Assembly (NCBI GenBank): GCA_910586865.1
Contig: CAJUIY010000009.1
Coordinates: forward strand, 1 to 43,729
DNA length: 43,729 nucleotides
Source of the DNA: an uncultured Bacilli bacterium
GTDB taxonomy: Bacteria > Bacillota_I > Bacilli_A > RF39 > UBA660
Direction of reading: 5' to 3'
Part shown: positions 31,990-40,815 of the stretch, piece by piece
Layout: each line of letters opens with the position of its first letter
How positions within the stretch are numbered: position 1 is the first letter of the stretch
Notes under the pieces: generated by a model
Database searches by the model: none
Seen by the model: the letters and a program-made list of their open reading frames with translations, nothing else
Told to the model about the DNA's origin: nothing
Program-made: the position numbers and the translations under genes

Positions 31990-32023
31990 TGAGCGTATTG
32001 ATAAAGATACGCTTCTTTTGTTT
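31990..32023 (+). terminator. terminator of nrdDG
   Basis: AGCGTAT/ATACGCT, a 7-bp stem around TGATAAAG, followed by TCTTTTGTTTT. Confidence 0.7.
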
Positions 32024-32095
32024 TAAAATAGAAGTATTGGTAGAATTTAATCGAAATATTTTATCTTATGTATATCCAAAAATTTCTATCTTTGA

Positions 32096-32101
32096 TATAC
32101 T
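32096..32101 (+). promoter_or_regulatory. extended -10 promoter for the deoxyribosyltransferase-like gene
   Basis: TATACT (32096-32101) preceded by TGA; no good -35 was seen. Transcription would begin near 32108, ahead of GGGAGTGAG and ATG 32134. Confidence 0.5.
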
Positions 32102-32133
32102 AGTAAGGAAGTATTTTGTTGGGAGTGAGTAAA

Positions 32134-32529
32134 ATGAAGTTTTATGTAGCATCTGGAATGAAAAACATGAAATTGGTTAATTATTATGCGAAGAGATTAA
32201 AAGAAAATGGGTGGCAACAAACGCATGATTGGGTAGTAAATGTTAGTGATGATGCATCGATAGAAGAGATAACGGAATATGCTAAATTAGAACAACAAGG
32301 TGTTGCCAGTGCTGATGTAGTTATTGTATTATTACCCGCAGGAAGAGGGGCTCATATTGAACTTGGAATGGCAATGGCACTTCATAAAAGGGTATTTTTA
32401 TGTTCTGAAACAGAAGAAGAATTTAGTATTCAAAATACAGTGGCTTTTTATCATCTGCCTAATGTTGTTAGATTAGTTGGAACGGCAGATGAAAATATAG
32501 AAAAGATAATAGAATTAGAAGGGGAGTAA
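32134..32529 (+). CDS. nucleoside 2-deoxyribosyltransferase-like protein
   Basis: A 131-residue protein of the deoxyribosyltransferase fold. KFYVASGM at the N-terminus, the strand ADVVIVLLPAGRG and the helix GAHIELGMAMALHKRVFLC match the family; the Glu of HIELG would be the nucleophile. ATG 32134 has GGGAGTGAG (32121-32129), whereas the upstream TTG at 32116 has nothing. The next gene, a P-loop kinase, starts 2 bp after the stop. Base exchange on deoxynucleosides followed by phosphorylation would fit a salvage pair. It is the second such gene in the window (other at 28082). Confidence 0.75.
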   Translation: MKFYVASGMKNMKLVNYYAKRLKENGWQQTHDWVVNVSDDASIEEITEYAKLEQQGVASADVVIVLLPAGRGAHIELGMAMALHKRVFLCSETEEEFSIQNTVAFYHLPNVVRLVGTADENIEKIIELEGE

Positions 32530-32531
32530 CA

Positions 32532-33002
32532 ATGAAAGAAGTAAGTGTTGATCATTTAATAACCATATTTCACGAAAACCAAGATAAAAGAATTTGTGTA
32601 TTAGGAACTACTTGTGCAGGAAAAACAACCTTGTTAAATCAATTGCATATTGGTCTAGATATGGATAAAGAAATTTTTCCTTTACTGACAAAGGAAGAAA
32701 CCGAATATGTTTGTCGTACTCCTTGGACAGAAGAAATTGGAGAGAAAATGAATGAACTCGTAAGAGCAAAATTATCTATTAGACCAGGAATTCCAATGTT
32801 TGGCACTGTTTTATTAGATTGTGATTTCATTGTTTATCTACATATTAGTGATGAATTATTATTAGAAAGAACAAAGTTAAGAAACGTTGATTTTGAAAAT
32901 GCAAAAAATATGCAACAAAAAATCGAAGAGGAAATAAAGAATTCAGGTATCGAAACAATTACTTTGGAAGTAGTTGAAAATGAAAAGAGATTAGTAAGGT
33001 AA
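32532..33002 (+). CDS. P-loop nucleotide or small-molecule kinase-like protein
   Basis: The Walker A motif GTTCAGKTTLL is at residues 25-35. The remaining 120 residues resemble the adenylate-kinase-like fold: VLLDCDFIVYLHISDELLLERTKLR contains a Walker B-like strand and a lid-like arginine-rich helix. Length 156 is short for a deoxynucleoside kinase. It follows the deoxyribosyltransferase-like gene by 2 bp, so the product of that enzyme is a plausible substrate. The exact substrate cannot be read from the sequence; shikimate-kinase-like or uncharacterised AAA_18-type kinases are alternatives. Confidence 0.65.
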   Translation: MKEVSVDHLITIFHENQDKRICVLGTTCAGKTTLLNQLHIGLDMDKEIFPLLTKEETEYVCRTPWTEEIGEKMNELVRAKLSIRPGIPMFGTVLLDCDFIVYLHISDELLLERTKLRNVDFENAKNMQQKIEEEIKNSGIETITLEVVENEKRLVR

Positions 33003-33049
33003 GAGGAATAAAATAAGTAATCATTTATGTGTGAAGGGATATAAAGAAT

Positions 33050-34195
33050 ATGAATAAAGTAAAAGTATTATGGAGTGGAATAACAGGTAGAACTGGAAAA
33101 GAGGCATTAGAAATTGCTAAAGTAAGTGATTCTGTAGAAATTGTTGCAGGTATATGTAGGAGTGATAATAATTTCTATCACTACGATGAATTAGATAGTA
33201 TAAAGGAAAATTTTGACGTGATTGTTGACTTTTCACATAAGGATAGTTTTAATAAGATATTAGAATTTGCTTTGAAAGTAAAGAAACCAATTATTATTGG
33301 TACAGCAGGATTAACGGATGAGCAAATGAAATCATTTGAAGACGCATCCAATATTATCCCAGTATTTAGAGGTGGAAACTTTAGATTTGAAGTTAAAAAA
33401 TTTATCGATGATGTTGTTGAGTATGCAAAAAAATGTGAAGAAAAAGAAATTGAATTAGTGGAAACACATTATAAAACAAAGAAAGTGCCTAGTGAAACAG
33501 CAAAAGTTGTTGCTAAAAGAGTATTAGATGAAACAGGTAAAAAAGTGGATATTAAATCATTATTAGAATATGATGAACCGATAAATGATTGGAGAGTTGC
33601 CTATTTAAATTGTAGAGTAATTGGATTTAAAGAGCTAGCAGAAGACATTTTAAATATTGCTATAATGATGAAAAATAAGAAACCAAATGGTGTTTATGAT
33701 TTAGATAGATTATTGAAAGAAAAACAGCTTGCGGATTTGCATAATTTTTTAATAGAAGCAAAGAAGCAAACTTATGCAAACGAAAATGTAAAAAAGATAT
33801 CGTCAACAAGATTGGGTTCACATGATTACGAGTATAAGAAAGAGAATATGATTTATCACGATACCTATTTTGGTGGAACGGATTTCATGGGTGAAGAAGT
33901 AGTTTATTTATCTAGTAATGAAACACCAATTTGGGGAATGAATTATTATGGTGTAGTTTTAGATAAATCTTTAAGCGAAGAAGCGATAGATAATGCACTA
34001 AGGAAAGCATTAATGAAAGTTGGAGAAGGTGATATCCTTCCAGTTCGAGGACCGAAAGAGTTTATCAATGAAGAATATCATTATACGTTTAACGTAACTG
34101 GTGATTTAGATTATTTTGAAGGAGAAGAAACAATAAGTAAGAACAATAAAAAAGTTTATATATTAAAATGTCATGGTGGATTAATAAAAAGATAG
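33050..34195 (+). CDS. DapB-like reductase fused to DUF5680 domain
   Basis: Residues 1-230 look like dihydrodipicolinate reductase: GITGRTG nucleotide loop (10-16), VIVDFSH (58-63), GTAGLT (84-89) and ETHYKTKKVPSETA (138-151), which matches the DapB catalytic EAHHRHKVDAPSGTA. His140 and Lys144 match His159 and Lys163 of E. coli, but the second His is Tyr and the Gly of SGTA is Glu. The rest, from about 235, resembles DUF5680 (ANENVKKISSTRLGSHDYEY, YHDTYFGGTDFMGEEVVY, VRGPKEF, YILKCHGGLIK). GAAGGGA (33033-33039) precedes the start. Reductase activity on the lysine/DAP pathway is possible but unproven, given the altered site. Confidence 0.75.
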   Translation: MNKVKVLWSGITGRTGKEALEIAKVSDSVEIVAGICRSDNNFYHYDELDSIKENFDVIVDFSHKDSFNKILEFALKVKKPIIIGTAGLTDEQMKSFEDASNIIPVFRGGNFRFEVKKFIDDVVEYAKKCEEKEIELVETHYKTKKVPSETAKVVAKRVLDETGKKVDIKSLLEYDEPINDWRVAYLNCRVIGFKELAEDILNIAIMMKNKKPNGVYDLDRLLKEKQLADLHNFLIEAKKQTYANENVKKISSTRLGSHDYEYKKENMIYHDTYFGGTDFMGEEVVYLSSNETPIWGMNYYGVVLDKSLSEEAIDNALRKALMKVGEGDILPVRGPKEFINEEYHYTFNVTGDLDYFEGEETISKNNKKVYILKCHGGLIKR

Positions 34196-34247
34196 AATAG
34201 GTAGGAATGAAAAAGTTGTATTAGTAACATACAGTTAGGAGAAGAAA

Positions 34248-34922
34248 ATGGAATTAAAAGATTTGACAAAAGAATATGATAAATTGCAAAAGAAGTATGG
34301 TGCAAAAGAATTAGATTCCATCTATAATGGAGGGTGCAGTGAAAAACCAGATATCTGTTTTGTTTTTATGAATCCAACTGGCAGAAATATTGCATCAAAG
34401 AAAGAGTGGAAGGGATTAAAATCTCCTTGGATAGGAACGAAAAATATATGGGATTTGTTTTATGCCCTGGATTTAGTAGAAGAAGGTATTTATAAAAAAA
34501 TTAAATCGATAAAGGGAAGTGAATGGACAGAGGAATTCGCAGAAGAAGTCTATCAAGATGTAATTCATCATCATTACTTTATTACGAATTTAGGAAAATG
34601 TACGCAAGTAGATGCTAGAGTATTACCAGACTCTGTTTATCTTCAATACTTAGATTTATTAAAAAAGGAGTTTGCTATTATAGATCCAAAAGTAATCATT
34701 CTTTTTGGAAATCAAGTATCTTCTATTGTATTAGATGAAAAAATATCGGTATCGCAGGTACGTAAAAAGTGTTTTGAAAAAGAAATAAATGGTAAAACTT
34801 ATAAATTTTATTCGGTCTATTATCCAATTGGTAATGGTAGATTTAATATTGATAAATCAATCGAAGATATCCAATGGATTATGGAGAAAGAGCTAGAAAA
34901 AGAAAAAGTGGTAATGAAATAG
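34248..34922 (+). CDS. uracil-DNA glycosylase superfamily protein
   Basis: A 224-residue protein with the UDG-like pattern. ICFVFMNPTGRN near 36 resembles motif 1 (GExPG in type 4), FITNLGKCTQVDAR near 115 resembles the conserved (L)TNxVKCRPPGNR, VIILFGNQVSSIVL near 156 is the third strand, and VYYPIGNG near 195 is in the place of the HPS motif. Three cysteines (30, near 119, near 181) are compatible with part of an iron-sulfur site, but the four-Cys pattern is not complete. Catalytic Asp/His identity is uncertain, so base-excision activity is unproven. TAGGAGAAG is ahead of the ATG. The ABC operon follows 9 bp later. Confidence 0.6.
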   Translation: MELKDLTKEYDKLQKKYGAKELDSIYNGGCSEKPDICFVFMNPTGRNIASKKEWKGLKSPWIGTKNIWDLFYALDLVEEGIYKKIKSIKGSEWTEEFAEEVYQDVIHHHYFITNLGKCTQVDARVLPDSVYLQYLDLLKKEFAIIDPKVIILFGNQVSSIVLDEKISVSQVRKKCFEKEINGKTYKFYSVYYPIGNGRFNIDKSIEDIQWIMEKELEKEKVVMK

Positions 34923-34931
34923 GAGAAAGTA

Positions 34932-35870
34932 ATGAAAAATATTATTGAAGTAAAAAACTTAACAAAAAAGTATAAAAATTTAAAGGCAATTGATGATTTA
35001 TCATTTGAAGTAAGAGAAGGGGAGATTTTAGGTTTATTAGGTCCCAATGGTAGTGGAAAATCTACCACTATCAATTGTATTTTATCGTTACTAAATTATA
35101 GTGGTGGAGAGATAAAGATTTTTGGAAAGAAAATGAATGTAGATTCATACGACATAAAAAGAGATATTGGAGTGGTTTTCCAAGATGTTGCTGTATTTGA
35201 GGAACTAACGGTTTATGATAATATTGAGTATTTTTGTGGACTTTATATTAAGGAGAAAGATGTTAGAAAAAAATATATTGAAGAGGCAATTGAATTAGTT
35301 GGATTAAAAGATTTCATTAAGTTTTATCCAAAACAACTTTCTGGTGGACTTTTACGTAGATTAAATATTGCGTGTGGAATTGCTCATAAACCTAAAATCA
35401 TTTTTTTAGATGAACCAACGGTAGCAGTTGATCCACAAAGTAGAAATAATATTTTAGATGGTATTAAAGTGTTAAGAGAAAATGGAGCAACCATTGTTTA
35501 TACGACTCACTATATGGAGGAAGTAGAAATTCTATGTGATCGAGTGATTATCTTAGATAAAGGGAAAATTATTGCGAGTGGAACCACCGATGAACTTAAG
35601 AAGTTAGCAAATATTGAAGAAAAAGTAAGTGTGGAAGTAATGGATTTAGATCCGAAATATATAAAGGAAATAGAAAATAGAAAACATGTAGAAGAGGTAG
35701 TTTATCAAAGTCCTGTTTTAATGATTACTTACCGAAAAGGCAAAAATAATTTAGTAGAATTAATGGAATATTTAAAGGAACAGAAAATTAATTATAGTAG
35801 AATCTTCTCTGAAAGGCCAACCTTAAATGATGTATTCCTAGAGCTTACAGGGAAGGAGCTTCGTGACTGA
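34932..35870 (+). CDS. ABC-2 transporter ATP-binding protein
   Basis: The ATPase of an export-type ABC transporter. Walker A is GPNGSGKST near 37-45, the Q-loop is in VVFQDV, the signature is LSGGLLRRLN, Walker B is IIFLDEPT and the H-loop is in YTTHYMEE. Residues beyond about 230 form the accessory DUF4162-like domain common to drug or lantibiotic exporters. ATAGGAGAAAGTA ahead supplies the ribosome-binding site. The TGA stop overlaps the ATG of the first permease by one base, so the three genes form one transcriptional unit. The substrate cannot be inferred. Confidence 0.93.
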   Translation: MKNIIEVKNLTKKYKNLKAIDDLSFEVREGEILGLLGPNGSGKSTTINCILSLLNYSGGEIKIFGKKMNVDSYDIKRDIGVVFQDVAVFEELTVYDNIEYFCGLYIKEKDVRKKYIEEAIELVGLKDFIKFYPKQLSGGLLRRLNIACGIAHKPKIIFLDEPTVAVDPQSRNNILDGIKVLRENGATIVYTTHYMEEVEILCDRVIILDKGKIIASGTTDELKKLANIEEKVSVEVMDLDPKYIKEIENRKHVEEVVYQSPVLMITYRKGKNNLVELMEYLKEQKINYSRIFSERPTLNDVFLELTGKELRD

Positions 35871-37069
35871 TGTTTACTCATAATTTTAAATATACGTTAA
35901 AAATTCTTTTCAAAAATAAAATGTTAATCTTTTGGACTTTTGCTTTTCCTATCATATTAGGAACTTTCTTTCAAATGGCTTTTTCAGATATTGAGAAAAA
36001 TGAAAAATTAGATATTATTGATATTGCGATTGTAAATAACCAAGAATTCAAAGATAATACAATCTATAGAGAATCGTTTAAAGCATTAAGTGATAAAGAA
36101 AGCGAGAATAGACTATTTTCTATCCAGTATGTAACGGAAGAAAAAGCACAAAATTTATTAAGTGATGATAAGATTATAGGATATTTCTTGCTAAAAGATG
36201 ATAATCCAAAGGTAGTAGTTGGTACAAGTGATATTAATCAAACCATTTTAAAATTTGTAGTAGAAGAAATCTCTTCTAAATTAGAAATTATGAGGAATGT
36301 TGCTAATTTAAAAATAGAAGAAGAGAAGAAAAATATGCCTTTAGGAGATATGGGGAATTATAATTCTCTTTATGCGAGTGTTTATGGACAAGTCATGGAA
36401 ATGTCAAAAGAAAATAATACCAATATCAAAAATATCTCTAGTAATCATTTGAGTTATACGATGATAGAATTTTATACGTTAATTGCAATGGCTTGTCTAT
36501 ATAGTGGTATTTTAAGTATGTTTGCGATGAATCAAAGTCTAGCCAATATGACGACAACTGGAAAAAGAATGGCAGTAAGTCCAACAAGTAAAGGAAAAAT
36601 CATATTAAGTAGTGTCTTGGCTAGCTACTTAACAAGTTTAATTGGTATTTTCTTATTATTTCTCTATACGATTTTTGTTCTACATGTGGATTATGGTAAC
36701 CAGATTCTTTATATTATCCTTTTAGCTTTTGCGGGATCACTTGCAGGTCTTTCTTTAGGAGTGGTTACTTCTTGTTGTTTTAAGGTAAGTGATAATACCA
36801 AAACAGGAATTATTATCTCGATTACCATGTTAGGGTGCTTCTTATCTGGTATGATGGGAATTACGATGAAGTATATAGTGGATAAAAATATTCCAATTGT
36901 GAATAAACTAAATCCTGCCAATATGATAACCGATGGATTTTATTCTCTTTATTATTATGATACACTAGATCGTTTTTTCTTCAATTTCTTTAGTTTACTT
37001 GTTTTTGCCACAATCTTGATTGTTATTTCTATCTTTTATTTAAGGAGGCAAAAGTATGATAGTATTTAA
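35870..37069 (+). CDS. ABC-2 type permease, subunit 1
   Basis: A 399-residue permease with one N-terminal membrane segment (about 20-40), a large extracytoplasmic loop (about 45-195) and about five membrane segments in the C-terminal half (around 200-225, 242-265, 280-305, 310-335 and 365-390). This is the ABC-2 membrane layout with a YhgE/Pip-like N-terminal loop. It overlaps the ATPase stop by 1 bp and the second permease start by 14 bp. It probably dimerises with the second permease. Confidence 0.85.
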   Translation: MFTHNFKYTLKILFKNKMLIFWTFAFPIILGTFFQMAFSDIEKNEKLDIIDIAIVNNQEFKDNTIYRESFKALSDKESENRLFSIQYVTEEKAQNLLSDDKIIGYFLLKDDNPKVVVGTSDINQTILKFVVEEISSKLEIMRNVANLKIEEEKKNMPLGDMGNYNSLYASVYGQVMEMSKENNTNIKNISSNHLSYTMIEFYTLIAMACLYSGILSMFAMNQSLANMTTTGKRMAVSPTSKGKIILSSVLASYLTSLIGIFLLFLYTIFVLHVDYGNQILYIILLAFAGSLAGLSLGVVTSCCFKVSDNTKTGIIISITMLGCFLSGMMGITMKYIVDKNIPIVNKLNPANMITDGFYSLYYYDTLDRFFFNFFSLLVFATILIVISIFYLRRQKYDSI

Positions 37070-38204
37070 AACTTTCTTAAAAGTATTAAACAAAAATAAA
37101 TTTATCGTCATTTTATATTCTGCCATTTTAATTTTCTTTGGTGCTTTTAATATGCAAACATCAGATAGTAGTCAAAGTTTTGTATCTAGTAAACCAGATG
37201 TTTTGATTGTCAATCAAGATGAGGATAAAGGAATAACACATAATTTGATTCAGTATATGGAAAAACATAGTAAAAAAATAAAAGTAGAAAAGGAAGAGGA
37301 AGCCATCAATGATGCTTTGTTTTACCGAGACATTAACTATGTTATCTATATTCCTAAAAATTACCGAGAAGATTTTTTAAGTGGTAAGAATCCTCAAATG
37401 AATATTAAATCAACTGGAGACTATCAAGCAAGTCTTGCTGAAATGCTACTAGAAAGATATTTAAATGTTGCGAGTACTTATCAAAAAGTGATTTCGGAAG
37501 AAGAGAAATTAATAGAAAAGATGAATGAGACGTTATCGAAAAAAGTAGATATCGAAGTGACCTCTAAATTAGATATGAATAACTTACAAAGGGCTTCTTA
37601 TTATTATAGTTTTGCCAATTATAGTATTTTAGCAGGATGTGTTTATATCATTTGTCTTGTTTTAGCAAGTTTTCTTGAGGAAAATGTCAAAAAAAGAACA
37701 GTTATTAGTAGTATGAAGGAGAAAGAATTTAATCGAAAGTTACTATTATCCAATGGATTATTTGCTTTTGTTTTATGGCTTTTGTATGCAGTAGTCAGTT
37801 TCTTTTTGGTAGGAGACATCATGTTTACAGCTCATGGTATTTGTTATCTGATCAATTCCTTTCTATTTTGCTTCTGTGCCTTAACACTTGCTTTCTTGAT
37901 AGGAAATTTAATTCATAATAAGAATGCGATAAATGGGATTGTGAATGTGGTTGCCTTAGGTTCTAGTTTCTTATGTGGTGCTTTTGTTCCCGCTGAATTT
38001 CTACCAGATTTTGTTTTAAAAATTGCTCATCTGTTACCATCTTATTACTATATTAATAGTAATGAATTAATTCAAAAAATAGAGGTAATTAGTTTGGATA
38101 CCATGCAACCTGTCATTCTAAATATGATTATTTTACTTCTCTTTTCCATTCTATTTAGTATTCTTGCTAATTTTTTCTCCAACAGAAAAAGAAAAGTAGG
38201 GTAG
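37056..38204 (+). CDS. ABC-2 type permease, subunit 2
   Basis: A 382-residue permease built like its neighbour: membrane segment at 13-32, an external loop (about 35-185), then segments near 190-210, 228-250, 260-285, 290-315 and 345-370. TAAGGAGG (37041-37048) precedes the start, which lies in the end of the first permease. The two permeases differ enough to suggest an obligate heterodimer. With the ATPase this is a complete ABC-2 exporter. Confidence 0.85.
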   Translation: MIVFKTFLKVLNKNKFIVILYSAILIFFGAFNMQTSDSSQSFVSSKPDVLIVNQDEDKGITHNLIQYMEKHSKKIKVEKEEEAINDALFYRDINYVIYIPKNYREDFLSGKNPQMNIKSTGDYQASLAEMLLERYLNVASTYQKVISEEEKLIEKMNETLSKKVDIEVTSKLDMNNLQRASYYYSFANYSILAGCVYIICLVLASFLEENVKKRTVISSMKEKEFNRKLLLSNGLFAFVLWLLYAVVSFFLVGDIMFTAHGICYLINSFLFCFCALTLAFLIGNLIHNKNAINGIVNVVALGSSFLCGAFVPAEFLPDFVLKIAHLLPSYYYINSNELIQKIEVISLDTMQPVILNMIILLLFSILFSILANFFSNRKRKVG

Positions 38205-38219
38205 AAGGTAGAAATAATA

Positions 38220-39032
38220 ATGATAGTAAAAGAGATAAAAGTAAATGATTATGTAACACCATCGAAACTACCAGCCAGCGACTTTGTGATAAACCCTTAT
38301 ATTGGATGTCCTCATGCTTGTAAATATTGTTATGCTTCTTTCATGAAACGTTTTACCAATCATCCAGAGGCGTGGGGAGAATTTCTCGATATTAAGAAAT
38401 GTGATAAAAAAATAAGTGCTAAAAAACTAAATGGGAAAAAAGTTTTTCTCTCTTCTGTTACGGATTGCTATAACAAGTATGAAGAAAAATATCAGATTAC
38501 TAGAGAAATTTTAAAACAAGTAGTAGACATAGATTGTAAATTAACGATTTCTACGAAAAGTATTTTGGTTTTAAGAGATATCGATTTATTACGAAAAATG
38601 AAAAATGTCGAAGTTGCAATTTCTATTAATACTTTAGATGAAGACTTCAAAAAGGATATGGATAAAGCTAGTCGTATAGAAGAGCGAATCGAAACATTAA
38701 AATTGTTGCATGAAAATCATATTAAAACAGTATTATTTATGTCTCCTATTTTTCCTGAAATTACTGATTATAAAAGTATTATTCAAAAAACAAAAGATTT
38801 TGTTGATGTCTATTGGTTTGAAAATCTAAATTTGAGAGCTAGTTATAAAACTGATATCTTAGACTATATGAAAGATAATTATCCACAATATTATGATTTA
38901 TACGATGAAATTTATATTCAAAATAAGAACTCTTATTGGGGAGATTTATCCTTAGAGATAGAGCATTTTTGTCAAGAAGAAGAGGTTTCTTTCATTAACT
39001 TTTTCTATCATGAAAAAATACGTAAAAAATAG
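38220..39032 (+). CDS. SPL-family radical SAM protein
   Basis: A 270-residue radical SAM protein. The cluster motif CX3CX2C is Cys30, Cys34 and Cys37 in GCPHACKYCYA. The VFLSSVTDCYNKYE segment near 77 and ISTKSILVLRDIDLL near 112 resemble the spore photoproduct lyase-like branch (Rv2578c/SplB type) often annotated as a DNA repair photolyase. This organism shows no other sporulation sign in the window. The ribosome-binding site is weak (GAAGGTAG). It lies 15 bp after the ABC operon and just before the frameshifted membrane protein gene. Confidence 0.8.
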   Translation: MIVKEIKVNDYVTPSKLPASDFVINPYIGCPHACKYCYASFMKRFTNHPEAWGEFLDIKKCDKKISAKKLNGKKVFLSSVTDCYNKYEEKYQITREILKQVVDIDCKLTISTKSILVLRDIDLLRKMKNVEVAISINTLDEDFKKDMDKASRIEERIETLKLLHENHIKTVLFMSPIFPEITDYKSIIQKTKDFVDVYWFENLNLRASYKTDILDYMKDNYPQYYDLYDEIYIQNKNSYWGDLSLEIEHFCQEEEVSFINFFYHEKIRKK

Positions 39033-39043
39033 AGGTGAAAGAA

Positions 39044-39794
39044 TTGAAAAAGAATAAAAAAAATAATTTTTTTGGGAATCGTAGTTTTTCTTGTTTGTAT
39101 TTATTTTGGAGGTAAAGCATTTTATCTATATTATTATGATATCAAAAGGTTAACTACAGAAGATTTCAGTGAAATTACAAAAAATCTAACATTTTCAGAT
39201 ACAATTACAATTCAAACAAAAAGATTATCGGATGAGGAATATGTTGTTTTTGATGACATGAAGATAAGGAATCCATCTTCTGATTTTCAAATATCTAAAA
39301 AATTCTCAGATGATGAATTTAAAAGATATACACTTTCGAGTGAAGGGGAACATTTTAAAACGGCTTTTATGATGGGAAAAACAGATACTTTATGGTATCG
39401 ATTACAAAATGATAGTACACTATATGAGATTTTTAATGGAAAAATATCCAACGCTGATGTAATAAAATTATTAAATAAAAATCATATTACAAATGATATG
39501 GAACTGTTCCAATTTTTATCTCAAGCACAAGAAGAAAAAAATCATATTTTTACTAGTGTAGCAAAAATGAAAGAAAGATATGCACTTCAAGGGATTGTTC
39601 TTACTACCATTCCAATAATAAATGGGATTTCCTTAATAGATGGTGATTATACCGGATATATATTGAATGCAAATAAGTTAAGAGAAGTTGTTATTTTAAA
39701 AAATAATAAAAGATATATTTATACGTTTTATAACTTGGATTATTTCACAGATGATGTGATAAAAGAATTATTAAACACCATAGAAATTCAATAG
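39044..39794 (+). CDS. unknown membrane-anchored protein with a frameshift at its start
   Basis: The main frame, from about 39064 to 39794, codes for a hydrophobic segment (IVVFLVCIYFGG) then about 215 residues of external sequence of no recognised family. No start with a ribosome-binding site exists in that frame. AGAGGTGA (39031-39038) stands 5 nt before TTG 39044, which is in another frame and reads TTG AAA AAG AAT AAA AAA, then meets an A8 run (39056-39063). With one A fewer, the TTG frame would join the main frame and give a normal basic N-terminus before the membrane segment. It is either a slippage-controlled gene, a recent mutation or a sequencing error. It ends in the terminator at 39792-39820. 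Confidence 0.6.
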
Positions 39795-39820
39795 AAAAAA
39801 GAGAATTTCCCTTTTTTCTA
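39792..39820 (+). terminator. terminator after the frameshifted membrane gene
   Basis: TAGAAAAAAG and CTTTTTTCTA form a perfect 10-bp stem around AGAATTTCC. The U-rich 3' arm acts as the release tract. Confidence 0.6.
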
Positions 39821-39895
39821 ATCATACCTTCTTCCTAAAAATGTAAACTAAGTGTAATATTTTATTAATTCTCATAAAAATATTTTGAATGATGC

Positions 39896-39901
39896 TATAA
39901 T
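39896..39901 (+). promoter_or_regulatory. extended -10 promoter of the SDR gene
   Basis: TATAAT (39896-39901) preceded by TGC. The -35 is not clear. GAAGGAGG sits 6 nt before the ATG at 39931, a very strong ribosome-binding site. Confidence 0.55.
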
Positions 39902-39930
39902 GAGATTAACAAATAACGAAGGAGGATATT

Positions 39931-40815
39931 ATGGATTTAAAGAATTTATTTGGTTATGAAGGAAAGAATGTGGTAATTACGGGTTCTGCATCAGGAATGA
40001 GTAAAGCGGCTACTGAATTATTATTAGAGTTAGGAGCAAACGTTTACGCGATTGATGTGAATCCAATTGAATTGCCAGTTGCAAAAAAGTTTCAAGCTGA
40101 TTTAAGTAACAAGGAAGAAATTGATCAGGTGATTAGCGAGTTACCTGAAAAGATTGATGCGTTATTCTTATGTCATGGTATTGCTTATTTTAAAGGAAAA
40201 GAATTATTAGTACAAAAAGTAAATTTCTATAGTCAAAAATATATGACAGAGCAATTGCTAAATCGTATTTCAGATCATGGTTCTGTCAATTTCATCTCAT
40301 CGGTAGGTGGATTTGGATGGCAACAAGTATATGATAAAGCAGTGGAACTTATTAATATACCATCATGGGATGAAGCAATGAAATGGTATGATAATCATCA
40401 AGCTTTAATACAAAGTGCTTATGTATTTGCAAAACAATGCTTGGAGTCATATGTAACATATAAATGTATGGCACCTGAATTTATCAATAGAAGAATTCGA
40501 ATTAATGCGATTAACCCAGGGGATACGACAACTGGTTTAACAGAAGACTTTAATAAATCAACTAGTCCTACTGGGGATATTGCAGAAGGGGAAGAAATGA
40601 TTTCCAATATCTTTTTAAAAAGTTGGAATGGTTATGCAGCAAAACCAGAAGACATGGGATATCCCTTAGTGGTAATGGGTAGTGATATTTGTTCTTATAT
40701 GTCTGGACAATTGATTTATATCGACTTTGGTTTAACTTCTACTTGGACAAGTGGAGCTTTATTACAGAAGGGAGAAAAATCAATTGAAGAGTTATCAGAA
40801 GAGGCTAATCATTAA
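39931..40815 (+). CDS. short-chain dehydrogenase/reductase, 3-alpha-hydroxysteroid dehydrogenase-like layout
   Basis: An NAD(P)-dependent oxidoreductase. The nucleotide loop is TGSASGM at 17-23 (the last Gly of the usual TGxxxGxG is not kept), LFLCHG at 78-83 stands for NNAG, the catalytic Ser is in ISSVGG (123-124), and the catalytic pair is Tyr164 and Lys168 in YVFAK. INPGDTTT near 196 follows. An insertion between Ser and Tyr (about 130-160) resembles the Comamonas 3-alpha-hydroxysteroid dehydrogenase/carbonyl reductase subfamily. In gut bacteria this subfamily acts on steroids or bile acids, but the substrate here is unknown. It is a single gene, 294 residues, with strong translation signals. 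Confidence 0.85.
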   Translation: MDLKNLFGYEGKNVVITGSASGMSKAATELLLELGANVYAIDVNPIELPVAKKFQADLSNKEEIDQVISELPEKIDALFLCHGIAYFKGKELLVQKVNFYSQKYMTEQLLNRISDHGSVNFISSVGGFGWQQVYDKAVELINIPSWDEAMKWYDNHQALIQSAYVFAKQCLESYVTYKCMAPEFINRRIRINAINPGDTTTGLTEDFNKSTSPTGDIAEGEEMISNIFLKSWNGYAAKPEDMGYPLVVMGSDICSYMSGQLIYIDFGLTSTWTSGALLQKGEKSIEELSEEANH

